Shown here one piece after another: positions 16,882 through 28,098 of a stretch of DNA of 64,000 nt. A program made the position numbers and the translations under genes. Under the pieces are notes generated by a model, which had not been told where the DNA came from, made no database searches, and worked only from the letters and a program-made list of their open reading frames with translations. How positions within the stretch are numbered: the stretch's first letter is position 1; the number at the start of each line of letters is the position of its first letter. Source of the stretch: Microbacteriaceae bacterium. GTDB taxonomy: Bacteria > Actinomycetota > Actinomycetes > Actinomycetales > Microbacteriaceae. The stretch is taken from assembly GCA_009780695.1 (NCBI GenBank), contig WQZN01000003.1, forward strand, positions 124,001-188,000, in the 5' to 3' direction.

Positions 16882-18006
16882 ATGACGAGTTCTCGTGGCG
16901 CGTTGAGCCGATTCCATGCGGTCATCCCCGCCGGCGGCGTGGGCTCGCGCCTCTGGCCGCTGTCGCGCGCCGATGCGCCGAAGTTCCTGCACGACCTGAG
17001 CGGCAGCGGGCACAGTCTGCTGCGCGACACCTGGGACAGGCTCGTGCCGCTCGCGGGCGAGGGCCGCATCATGGTCGTCACCGGCCGCGCGCACCGCTCC
17101 GCGGTCGAGGCGCAGCTGCCCCACCTCGGCGACGCGAACATCGTGCTCGAGGCCGAGCCGCGCGACTCGACCGTCGCGATCGCGCTCGCCGCCGCGATCC
17201 TGGTGCGCCGCGAGCCCGACGTCATCATCGGCTCGTTCGCGGCCGACCACATCATCGGCCGGCTGCCGCTGTTCGAGCACGCGGTCACCGAGGCGATCGA
17301 GGTGGCGGATGCCGGCTACATCGCCACCATCGGCATCAAGCCGACGAGCCCGTCGACGGGCTTCGGGTACATCCGACAGGGCGAGCCGCTCGGCGTCGCG
17401 AACGCCCCGGGCGGCCGTTCGGTGCAGTCCTTCGTCGAGAAGCCCGATCTCGCGACCGCGCGCGGCTACCTGCACGACGGCGGCTATCTCTGGAACGCGA
17501 GCATGTTCATCTCGCGGGCGGATGTCCTGCTCGACCAGCTCGGCGAGACCAAGCCCGAGCTGCTCGCCCAGCTGCGCGAGCTCGCCGCCGCCTGGGACGA
17601 CCCGGTCACGCGCGGCCCCGCCGTCGACCGCATCTGGCCGCACCTCGAGAAGGTCGCGATCGACTACTCCGTCGCCGAGCCCGCCGCGGCCGCCGGCCGC
17701 ATGGCCGTCGTGCCCGGCCTCTTCGACTGGGACGACGTCGGCGACTTCGCCTCGCTCGCCAAGGTCAACTCGGGCGGGCGCAAGACCGACCTGGCGATCC
17801 TGGGCGAGCACGCCCGGGTGCTCGCGGACGCCGCGAGCGGGATCGTGGTGAGCCAGACATCCCGCGTCATCAGCCTCATCGGCGTGAAGGACATCGTCGT
17901 CGTCGACACCCCGGACGCGCTGCTGGTCACGACCACCGAGAACGCGCAGCGCGTGAAATCGGTCGTCGACGCGCTGAAGCTCACGGGCGGCGGCAACGTG
18001 CTGTAG
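16882..18006 (+). CDS. manC: Mannose-1-phosphate guanylyltransferase
   Basis: Makes GDP-mannose from GTP and mannose 1-phosphate. It has 374 residues, the single-domain form without the C-terminal cupin isomerase domain seen in enterobacterial ManC. The nucleotidyltransferase signature starts HAVIPAGGVGSRLWPLSR (12-29), and the FVEKP motif and SMFISRADVL are present. It is divergent from the GT4 gene and isolated from the glycan cluster at 50-64 kb, so it may serve both. Confidence 0.93.
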   Translation: MTSSRGALSRFHAVIPAGGVGSRLWPLSRADAPKFLHDLSGSGHSLLRDTWDRLVPLAGEGRIMVVTGRAHRSAVEAQLPHLGDANIVLEAEPRDSTVAIALAAAILVRREPDVIIGSFAADHIIGRLPLFEHAVTEAIEVADAGYIATIGIKPTSPSTGFGYIRQGEPLGVANAPGGRSVQSFVEKPDLATARGYLHDGGYLWNASMFISRADVLLDQLGETKPELLAQLRELAAAWDDPVTRGPAVDRIWPHLEKVAIDYSVAEPAAAAGRMAVVPGLFDWDDVGDFASLAKVNSGGRKTDLAILGEHARVLADAASGIVVSQTSRVISLIGVKDIVVVDTPDALLVTTTENAQRVKSVVDALKLTGGGNVL

Positions 18007-18118
18007 CACTCGGGAACCACGCCGACATGGCATCCGGGTGAATTCGCCTCTACCCTCGCAACAGGGATCACTGCGCGCACCAGCGCACGAGGCCCCGCAT
18101 ACCTGTGGAGGGGTACAA

Positions 18119-19207
18119 GTGAAAATCACAGCACGTAAGGCGATCGCCGCGGCGATCGCGGTCGTGGGCAGCGTGGCGCTGCTCGCCGGCTGCGCCTCGG
18201 CGCCGTCGACATCCGGTGGCAGCGCGACGGGCACGAAGTCCAGCTTCCTGCCCTGCATGGTCTCGGACGGCGGCGGCTTCAACGACCATTCGTTCAACCA
18301 GCTCGGACTCGAGGGCCTCGTCAGCGCGGCGAACTCGCTGGGCGTCTCGTACAAGAAGGTGCAGTCGCAGACGAGCGCCGACTACGCGCCGAACATCTCG
18401 ACCATGGTCACGCAGAACTGCAACCTGATCATCACGGTCGGCTTCAACCTGTCCGACGCGACCAAGGCCGCGGCGGCGTCCAACCCGGACACGAAGTTCG
18501 CGATCATCGACGATGACGAGTTCACGGCGTCGAACGTCCAGCCGATCATCTTCGACACCGCGCAGGCGGCGTTCCTCGGCGGCTACGCCGCGGCGAGCTT
18601 CTCGAAGACGGGGGTCGTCGGCACCTTCGGCGGCCAGCAGATCCCGACCGTGACGATCTTCATGGACGGCTTCGCCGACGGCGTCGCCTACTTCAACCAG
18701 CAGAAGCACAAGTCGGTGCGCGTCGTCGGCTGGAACGTCGCGAGCCAGAAGGGCTCGTTCACCGGCGGCTTCGCCGCGAACGACACCGCGCAGAACACCG
18801 CGCAGGGCATCATCGACCAGGGCGCCGACGTGATCATGCCGGTCGGCGGCCCGATCTACCAGTCGGCCGCGACCGCCATCAAGAACTCGGGCAAGTCGAT
18901 CGCCATGATCGGCGTGGACGCGGATGTCTACAACACCGACCCCTCGGTGCGCAGCATCCTGCTGACCTCGGTCATGAAGGGCATCTCGCCGTCGGTCGAG
19001 GCGGTCGTCAAGGCCACCGAGGCGGGCAAGTTCAGCAACACGCCCTACGTCGGCACGCTGAAGAACGACGGCGTCGGCCTCGCGCCGTTCCACGACTTCG
19101 CGTCGAAGGTCGACCCCAACCTGCAGAAGGAGCTCGACACGATCAAGGCCGGCATCATCGACGGCTCGATCACCGTCGCGTCGCCGTCGAGCCCGAAGCA
19201 GCAGTAG
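18119..19207 (+). CDS. BMP-family lipoprotein, nucleoside-binding component of an ABC importer
   Basis: Exported lipoprotein that captures the substrate. The GTG at 18119 is chosen because gtggaggggt, a ribosome site, lies just ahead and the product then begins with a classic lipoprotein signal (VKITARKAIAA, hydrophobic core, lipobox LLAGC). The mature domain shows the BMP/PnrA layout (VSDGGGFNDHSFNQL, GVDADVYN). PnrA-like proteins bind purine nucleosides. That role is supported by the downstream cdd, deoA, add and deoD. A strong hairpin at 19221-19257 separates it from the ATPase gene. Confidence 0.93.
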   Translation: MKITARKAIAAAIAVVGSVALLAGCASAPSTSGGSATGTKSSFLPCMVSDGGGFNDHSFNQLGLEGLVSAANSLGVSYKKVQSQTSADYAPNISTMVTQNCNLIITVGFNLSDATKAAAASNPDTKFAIIDDDEFTASNVQPIIFDTAQAAFLGGYAAASFSKTGVVGTFGGQQIPTVTIFMDGFADGVAYFNQQKHKSVRVVGWNVASQKGSFTGGFAANDTAQNTAQGIIDQGADVIMPVGGPIYQSAATAIKNSGKSIAMIGVDADVYNTDPSVRSILLTSVMKGISPSVEAVVKATEAGKFSNTPYVGTLKNDGVGLAPFHDFASKVDPNLQKELDTIKAGIIDGSITVASPSSPKQQ

Positions 19208-19220
19208 CACGACCTGCCGG

Positions 19221-19257
19221 TGCGGCCGGCCGAGGCATCCGTCTCCGGCCGGCCGCA
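19221..19257 (+). terminator. Intercistronic hairpin between substrate-binding protein and ABC ATPase genes
   Basis: Perfect 12-base arms tgcggccggccg (19221-19232) and cggccggccgca (19246-19257), loop 13 bases, no T-run. It begins 14 bases after the lipoprotein stop. Such hairpins in importer operons commonly act as partial terminators or 3'-end stabilisers, so that binding protein is made in excess over the membrane parts. Confidence 0.7.
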
Positions 19258-19305
19258 TCGCTTCCGTTCTGCAACCCGACCAGCGGAAAAGGTAGCGTTC
19301 ACCAC

Positions 19306-20822
19306 ATGAAGCTCGAGCTGCGCGGCATCACGAAGCGCTTCGGCAGCCTCACCGCCAACGACCGCATCTCGCTGACCGTCGAACCGGGCGAGATCCACTG
19401 CCTGCTCGGCGAGAACGGCGCAGGCAAGTCGACCCTCATGAACGTGCTCTACGGCCTGTACCAGGCCGATGAGGGCGAGATCCTGCTCGACGACGTCGTC
19501 CAGCACTTCTCGGGCCCGGGCGACGCCATGAAGGCCGGAATCGGCATGGTGCACCAGCACTTCATGCTCATCCCCGTGTTCACGGTCGCCGAGAACGTCA
19601 TGCTCGGTCACGAGCAGACCAGAGGCCTCGGCCGGCTCGACCTGCCGGCCGCGCGGGCCCGGGTGCGCGAGATCTCGGCGCGCTTCGGCTTCGACGTCGA
19701 CCCCGACGCCGTCGTGGAGCACCTGCCCGTGGGCGTGCAGCAGCGCGTCGAGATCATCAAGGCGCTCAGCCGCGACGCGAAGGTGCTCGTCTTCGACGAG
19801 CCGACCGCCGTGCTCACCCCGCAGGAGACGGACGAGCTGATGGATGTCATGCGCCGGCTCAAGGAACAGGGCACCGGCATCGTCTTCATCACCCACAAGC
19901 TGCGCGAGGTGCGCGAGGTCGCCGACCGCATCACCGTCATCCGGCTCGGCAAGGTCGTCGGCGAGGCGTCGCCGACGGCGGGCAACACCGAGCTCGCCTC
20001 GCTCATGGTCGGCCGTGCGGTCGAGCTCACCGTGCACAAGGAGCCGGCGCAGCCGGTGGACTCGGGGCTCACCGTGAACGGGCTGACCGTGCTGGACGCC
20101 GCGGGCGCGAAGGTCGTGAACGACGTGAGCTTCGAGGTGCGCGGCGGCGAGATCCTCGCCATCGCGGGCGTGCAGGGCAACGGCCAGACCGAGCTCACCG
20201 AGGCGCTGCTCGGCCTGCAGGCGAAGGTCGAGGGCTCGATCGAGCTCGACGGCGTCGAGCTCGCCGGGCGCAGCGTGCGACAGGTGCTCGATGCGGGCGT
20301 CGGCTTCGTGCCGGAGGACCGCAACGAGGACGGCCTCGTCGGCGAGTTCTCGATCGCCGAAAACCTCATGCTCGACCGCTCGTCGGGCGCACCGTTCGTG
20401 CGCGGCGGGAACGTGCAGACCAAGGCCTTGAACGCCTTCGCCGAAGAGAAGCTGAAGGAGTTCGACGTGCGCGCGGCATCCATTCAGACGCCCGTGGGGC
20501 GCCTCTCCGGCGGCAACCAGCAGAAGGTCGTCCTCGCCCGCGAGCTGTCCCGCGAGCTGCGCCTGTTCGTGGCGGCGCAGCCGACGCGCGGCCTCGACGT
20601 CGGCTCGATCGAGTTCGTGCACAAGCGCATCGTCGCCGCACGCGACGCCGGGGTGCCGGTCATCGTCGTCTCCACCGAGCTCGACGAGGTCGCCGCGCTC
20701 GCCGACCGCATCGCCGTGATGTACCGCGGTGGCATCGTCGGGATCGTCCCGGGCGACACACCTCGCGACGTGCTCGGCCTGATGATGGCCGGAGAGCACC
20801 ACACCTCGGAGGGGGAGGCCGC

Positions 20823-20826
<4 letters not shown>
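19306..20826 (+). CDS. ABC transporter ATP-binding protein, double-domain sugar/nucleoside type
   Basis: 506 residues with two fused ATPase domains. The first has Walker A GENGAGKST, signature-like VGVQQRVEIIKAL and Walker B VLVFDEPTAVL. The second has a degenerate Walker A (GVQGNGQTELTE), an intact signature LSGGNQQKVVLARE, and AAQPTRGLDVGS where a Walker B Asp-Glu would be. This asymmetric layout is standard for the RbsA/NupA-type importers. It overlaps the first permease by 4 bases and energises nucleoside uptake. Confidence 0.93.
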
Positions 20827-22099
<1,273 letters not shown>

Positions 22100-22100
<1 letters not shown>

Positions 22101-23389
22101 TGACCGCAGCGACCCCCGCCGCACCGCGGCCCTCCACCGGGCCGATCGCGCTCGCCGTCGTGCGCGCGCGCAGCTGGAAGGTCCCGATCGCGCTCAGCGT
22201 CTTCGCGCTCGGCGCCGTGGTGCTCTTCATCGGCTTCGCCGCGAAGGGGCGCACCGACTTCCGGTTCAGCCAGAGCAGCGACTTCTTCCGGATCCCGGAC
22301 CTGACCGTCGCGGCCGGCCCGGTCGCCGTCGTCCTCGCGATCGTCGCGGTCGTGATGGCCGCGGCGAGCTGGGCGATCGTCGTGCGCGGCCGACGTGTGC
22401 ACCCGTGGTTCACGGCGGTGTTCGCCGCGGTGTTCATGGCCGGCTTCCTCACCTGGGCCGCCGCGGGCGAGCAGCTGCCGTTCACGGCACTCCTGCTCGG
22501 CGCGGTGACCCTCTCGGTGCCGCTCGTCTTCGGCGCCCTCGGCGGCGTGATCGGCGAACGCGCCGGGGTCGTGAACGTCGCGATCGAGGGCCAGCTGCTC
22601 GGCGGGGCGTTCTGCTCGGCACTCGTGGCGTCCGCGACCGGCAGCATGACGCTCGGGCTCGTCGCGGCGGCGGTCGCGGGCGTGCTCGTGTCGTTCATCC
22701 TCGCGGCGTTCGCGATCAAATACCTCGTCGACCAGGTCATCGTCGGCGTCGTGATCAACGTGCTCGTCACCGGCCTCACGAACTTCGGCTACACGTCGAT
22801 CCTCTCCGCCGACCCGGAGCACCTGAACCGGCGCATGACGCTGCCGAACCTGCCGATCCCGCTGCTCTCGGACATCCCGATCATCGGCCCCGTGCTGTTC
22901 GACCACACGATCATCGTGTACATCGCCTACGTCGCCGTGGCCGCCGTGTGGTTCGGGCTGTTCCACACCCGGTGGGGCCTGCGCGTCCGCGCCGTCGGCG
23001 AGCACCCCCAGGCGGCGGACACGGTCGGCATCGACGTCAACCGCACCCGGTTCTGGAACGTGTCCCTGGCGGGGGCGATCGCGGGGCTCGGCGGGGCGTT
23101 CTTCACGCTCGGCTCGGTCGGCATCTTCACTGAGCAGATGACCGCGGGCCAGGGCTACATCGCGCTCGCCGCCGTCATCTTCGGCCGGTGGGACCCCATT
23201 CGCGCGACGCTCGCCGCCCTGCTCTTCGGCTTCGCGACCAACCTGCAGAACATCCTCGGCATCATCGGCTCGCCGGTTCCGAGCGAGTTCCTGCTGATGC
23301 TGCCGTACGTCGTGACGATCTTCGCCGTGGCCGGCCTGGTCGGGAAGTCGCGCGCGCCCGCCGCGGACGGGAAGCCGTATGTCAAATAA
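22100..23389 (+). CDS. ABC transporter permease, nucleoside importer, second subunit
   Basis: 429 residues. The start is the ATG at 22100 in the TGATG junction; the longer open frame is an artefact of overlap. Same BPD_transp_2 family, with about ten membrane segments and the conserved GERAGVVNVAIEGQLL, VGVVINVLVTGLTNFG and GIDVNRTRFWN stretches. Its 3' end overlaps cdd by 11 bases, which ties uptake to pyrimidine nucleoside salvage. Confidence 0.92.
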
Positions 23390-23802
23390 TGCTGTCGGCG
23401 GGGCATCCGCCGCCATCGACTGGGACGCGCTGCGCGCGGCCGCGACGGCGGCCATGCGCCTCAGCTATTCGCCCTACTCGCGCTTCCCCGTCGGAGCCGC
23501 CGCGATCGTCGACGACGGCCGTGTCGTGCGCGGCGCGAACATCGAGAACGCGTCGTACGGCGTGACGCTGTGCGCCGAGTGCTCGCTCGTCTCCGACCTG
23601 ATCATGGGCGGCGGCGGCCGGCTCGTCGCGTTCACGTGCGTCGACGGGCACGGCGCCGTGCTGATGCCGTGCGGGCGGTGCCGCCAGCTGCTGTTCGAGC
23701 ACTCGGCCGCGGGCATGCTGCTCGAGACCGTGTCGGGCGTGCGCAACATCGACGAGGTGCTGCCGGACGCCTTCGGCCCCAGAACCCTTGAGGAGTACTC
23801 CG

Positions 23803-23813
<11 letters not shown>
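23379..23813 (+). CDS. cdd: Cytidine deaminase
   Basis: Converts cytidine and deoxycytidine to the uridine forms. The 144 residues are the short tetrameric class. Zinc-site motifs: NIENASYGVTLCAECS with the catalytic Glu, and MPCGRCRQLLFE with the remaining Cys ligands. It overlaps the permease gene before it and deoA after it, so uptake, deamination and phosphorolysis form one operon. Confidence 0.95.
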
Positions 23814-25104
<1,291 letters not shown>

Positions 25105-25121
25105 GGGTTGTGCCTGGGGCG

Positions 25122-25252
25122 GGTGGTCGTCACTTGCGCACGGTGTGGCGGCCGTGGACTGTGCACGACTGACGACCGCCGCGTGCGTGCTGAGGGCGGT
25201 CGTCAGTTGGGCACAGTTGACCTGGTCGTCACTGTGCGCGAGTGACGACCGG
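25122..25252. repeat. Two inverted repeats (B1, B2), downstream flank of the 25263-26186 gene
   Basis: B1 arms are 25122-25144 and 25158-25180; B2 arms are 25196-25218 and 25231-25252. All four arms are versions of ggtcgtcactcgtgcacagt in either orientation. In addition ggtcgtcact and its exact complement at 25224-25250 make a compact hairpin. The cluster fills the gap between the deoA stop and the stop of the nuclease-like gene. The same unit recurs on the other side of that gene (26304-26432). Confidence 0.88.
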
Positions 25253-25262
25253 CGATCGGCGA

Positions 25263-26186
25263 TCAGGGCCGCCACCCTTGTTGCCACAGCCGAGTCCGCA
25301 GATCGTCGAGAACGGCTCGTCGTGACATCCCCGCCGTGATGCGGATGTCGTGCCACCCGAGCCGGAGCAAAGCGTTGTAACGCTCGCCGTCGCGCGCGAA
25401 CTGGTCGGGGTCCTCTGCGTGATGCCGCCCGTCGTAGTCGGCGCCGGTCTTCTGCTCAGGGAATGCCAGGTCGATGATCGCGACGAGCTTGCCGTTCTCG
25501 TCGTAGACGGGATGGTTGACCACCGGCTCAGGCAGACCTGCGTGGACGATGATGAGCCGCCACTCGGTCTCCTTCGGCGACTCCGCGTTCTCGCGAATCA
25601 ACTCGAAGGCGGCGCGCAAAGTGGACGCCCCGGGTTTCCGCCCCCAGCGGCGGATCGCGGCCACGAGCTGCTCGCGCGTCGCGATCTTGCGCTGGCGGTA
25701 GAACAGCGCGTCGCCTGCCATCACCAGCTCGTCGAGCGTCAAGGATGTCGCGAGCTCGCACCACGCGTCGGCCGGGGCTTGGACGTTCGTACCGTCCCAC
25801 GGGGCCGAAAGCGGCTTTCGCAGCGCATGACCCATGACGCCCCTGATGCGTGGTGCGCGTCGTGGCCAGGTCGTGCTGACATGGAGCGGTCCGGTCTGCA
25901 GTCGCCGCGGGAGCGGCAGCCCCCAGAACATCGCCGCGGTGGCATGACTGAACATGTCGATTTCGCCGAGCAGCGGGGTGAGCAGGCGCATCCTGCGCAC
26001 CAGTCGATCTCGCGGCGTCGGGTTGTCGGGAAGGATCAGCGCCTGGCGGGCGACATGGCTTCCGCGGTGCGGATGCTGGAGGTCTCGGCTGCGGAGGCGT
26101 GATCGCGTGATGCCGGCTGCTCGGGCGTCCTCGGACGAGAACGCCGTCATCGTGAGCGAGAGCGGAAGGGGCGAGCGGCGAGTCAT
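25263..26186 (-). CDS. AbiEi-like / DUF559 (Vsr-fold) nuclease-like protein, copy B
   Basis: 307 residues. N-terminal half: FSSEDARAAGITRSRLRSRDL, then HATAAMFWGLPLP, the layout of actinobacterial AbiEi-like proteins. C-terminal half: KETEWRL (Glu206/208, Arg210), IIDLAFPE (Asp239), ADYDGRHH (Asp250, Asp252, His255/256) and RDGERYNALLRLGW (Asp266, Arg269), i.e. the DUF559/Vsr pattern with Asp where copy C has Glu. Clearly homologous to the 45769-46671 gene along the whole length. It is opposite in direction to deoA and add and is enclosed by four B palindromes, so it probably entered a pre-existing nucleoside locus. Confidence 0.75.
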   Translation of the reverse strand: MTRRSPLPLSLTMTAFSSEDARAAGITRSRLRSRDLQHPHRGSHVARQALILPDNPTPRDRLVRRMRLLTPLLGEIDMFSHATAAMFWGLPLPRRLQTGPLHVSTTWPRRAPRIRGVMGHALRKPLSAPWDGTNVQAPADAWCELATSLTLDELVMAGDALFYRQRKIATREQLVAAIRRWGRKPGASTLRAAFELIRENAESPKETEWRLIIVHAGLPEPVVNHPVYDENGKLVAIIDLAFPEQKTGADYDGRHHAEDPDQFARDGERYNALLRLGWHDIRITAGMSRRAVLDDLRTRLWQQGWRP

Positions 26187-26303
26187 CCACCGACCATGCT
26201 CGATGGCCGCGGCGTGCGTTGACTGTTCGACTATGAACTGTGGATGTCTCCGGCCGCCGGTCGCTTGTGAGGGGCGAGAGGTGCGCGGCTCGGTTCCCCT
26301 GAA

Positions 26304-26432
26304 CGGTCGTCACTAGAGCACAGTGCGCAGCCTGCGCACTGTGAACGAGTGACGACCGGCCGCCGATCGTGCCCGCGAGTCGTCGCTTGTGCACGGTTCA
26401 CCGGCGCCGGACTGTGCACGAGTGACGACCGG
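26304..26432. repeat. Two inverted repeats (B3, B4), upstream flank of the 25263-26186 gene
   Basis: B3 is an almost continuous palindrome, 26304-26330 against 26332-26358, with three mismatches over 27 bases. B4 has arms 26377-26397 and 26411-26432. The arm word is the same ggtcgtcact..gcacagt unit as B1 and B2. They fill the 296-base divergent gap between the nuclease-like gene start and the add start, so the add promoter must lie within or just after them. Confidence 0.88.
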
Positions 26433-26482
26433 AGACGGAAGAACAAGGGGTGCGGCGGCGAGCCGCCGGGTAGCGTGAGGGC

Positions 26483-27601
26483 ATGACCGCCCCGGAACGC
26501 GAATACCTGCTCGACGGCGTCAGCATCAACGCGCTGCCGAAGGTGAGCCTGCACGACCACCTCGACGGCGGCCTGCGCCCCCAGACGGTCGTCGAGCTCG
26601 CCGACGAGGTCGGCCTCGAGCTGCCCGAGCGGGATGCCGCGAGCCTCGGCCGCTGGTTCCGCGCCCAGTCCGACGCGGGCGGCCTCGTCGAGTACCTGAA
26701 GACCTTCGATCTGACGGTCGGCGTCATGCAGACCGAGGCGGCGCTCGCCCGCGTCGCCCGTGAGTTCGTCGAGGACCTGCACTCCGACGGCGTCGTCTAC
26801 GGCGAGATCCGGTGGGCGCCCGAGCAGCACCTCACCCGCGGGCTCGGCCTCGACCAGGCGGTCGAGGCGGTGCAGCGGGGCATCGACGAGGCGGTCGCCC
26901 ATGTCGAGGCATCCGGCGGCCGCATCCGAGTCGGTCAGCTGCTGTCGAGCATGCGCCACAACCCCGCGGGGGGCCGGGCGATCGCCGAGCTCGCCGTGCG
27001 CCACCGCGACGCCGGCGTGGTCGGCTTCGACATCGCGGGGCCCGAGGCGGGCTTCCCGGCATCCGGCCTGCGCGACGCGTTCGACTACCTCGCCTCCGAG
27101 TGGTTCCCCACGACGGTGCACGCCGGTGAGGCCGACGGGCTCGACTCGATCCGCTCGGCGCTCGTCGACGGGCGCGCGCTGCGCCTCGGCCACGGGGTGC
27201 GCCTCGCCGAGGATCTGCAGATCGAGCAGCAGGACGACGAGAACACCTACGTCTCGCTCGGCCGGCTCAGCCAGTGGGTGAAGGACCGCGAGATCGTGCT
27301 CGAGACGAGCCCGAGCTCGAACCTGCAGACGGGCGCGATCGCGCAGTGGGGCGACTCGATCTACGAGCACCCCTTCGACCTGCTCTACCAGCTCGGCTTC
27401 CGCGTCACGGTCAACACCGACAACCGCCTGATGAGCGGCACGACGCTCACGAAGGAGCTGTCGCTGCTGGCGGATGCCTTCGCCTACCGCCTCGACGACC
27501 TCGAGACCTTCCAGCTCAACGCGGCCGCCGCCGCCTTCCTGCCGATCGAGGAACGCGAAGAGCTCGCCGACCGCATTGCGCTCGGCTTCGACGCGGCGTA
27601 G
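26483..27601 (+). CDS. add: Adenosine deaminase
   Basis: Deaminates adenosine and deoxyadenosine to inosine forms. 372 residues. The zinc ligands are seen in SLHDHLDGG (His24, His26), the substrate-binding FDIAGPE, TVHAGEADG and LGHGVRL, and the final metal Asp region VNTDNRLMSGTTL. This is the actinobacterial ADA type. Its product feeds the purine nucleoside phosphorylase at 29811. It is 31 bases from the EIIA gene. Confidence 0.96.
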   Translation: MTAPEREYLLDGVSINALPKVSLHDHLDGGLRPQTVVELADEVGLELPERDAASLGRWFRAQSDAGGLVEYLKTFDLTVGVMQTEAALARVAREFVEDLHSDGVVYGEIRWAPEQHLTRGLGLDQAVEAVQRGIDEAVAHVEASGGRIRVGQLLSSMRHNPAGGRAIAELAVRHRDAGVVGFDIAGPEAGFPASGLRDAFDYLASEWFPTTVHAGEADGLDSIRSALVDGRALRLGHGVRLAEDLQIEQQDDENTYVSLGRLSQWVKDREIVLETSPSSNLQTGAIAQWGDSIYEHPFDLLYQLGFRVTVNTDNRLMSGTTLTKELSLLADAFAYRLDDLETFQLNAAAAAFLPIEEREELADRIALGFDAA

Positions 27602-27632
27602 AAGACCCTTTCCCAGCCCCTAAAATCGAAGC

Positions 27633-28073
27633 ATGCCCCTGCCCGAGCTCAGCGACGACGCTGTCACGTTCTCCGCGCCCGCCGCGGACTGGCGCGAGGC
27701 CGTGAAGCTGGCCGGTGACGCGCTCGTCGCCACCGGTGTCGCCGCCCCGTCGTACACCGATCGCATGATCGGTGTGATCGACGAGTTCGGCGCCTACATC
27801 GTGGTCGCGCCGGGCCTCGCCCTCGCGCACGCGCGCCCCGGCGCCGATGTGCGCCGCGACGGCCTGTCGGTCGTGACGCTCGCCGAGCCCGTGGTGTTCG
27901 GGCATCCGCACAACGACCCCGTCCAGGTCGTCATCGGCCTCGCCTCCGCCACCAACGAGACGCACGTCACGCTCGTCGCCGAGCTCGCGAACGTCTTCAA
28001 CGACGCGGCCGCGATCCCCGCGCTGCTCGCGGCGACGACCGTCGACGAGGTGCGCGCGGTCTTCGCGGCCTGA
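27633..28073 (+). CDS. PTS EIIA component, mannitol/fructose or ascorbate type
   Basis: 146 residues, one EIIA type-2 domain with the phospho-His in the ALAHARP motif (near residue 66), the form seen in UlaC/MtlA-like subunits. It ends with a helical EVRAVFAA tail. No EIIB or EIIC gene is next to it, and it follows add closely. It may be an orphan phosphocarrier that regulates rather than transports, or it may work with a distant EIIBC. The donor chain would start with ptsI at 7855. Confidence 0.88.
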   Translation: MPLPELSDDAVTFSAPAADWREAVKLAGDALVATGVAAPSYTDRMIGVIDEFGAYIVVAPGLALAHARPGADVRRDGLSVVTLAEPVVFGHPHNDPVQVVIGLASATNETHVTLVAELANVFNDAAAIPALLAATTVDEVRAVFAA

Positions 28074-28098
28074 ACCGCTCGGCGCTCGGCAGCGCCGT

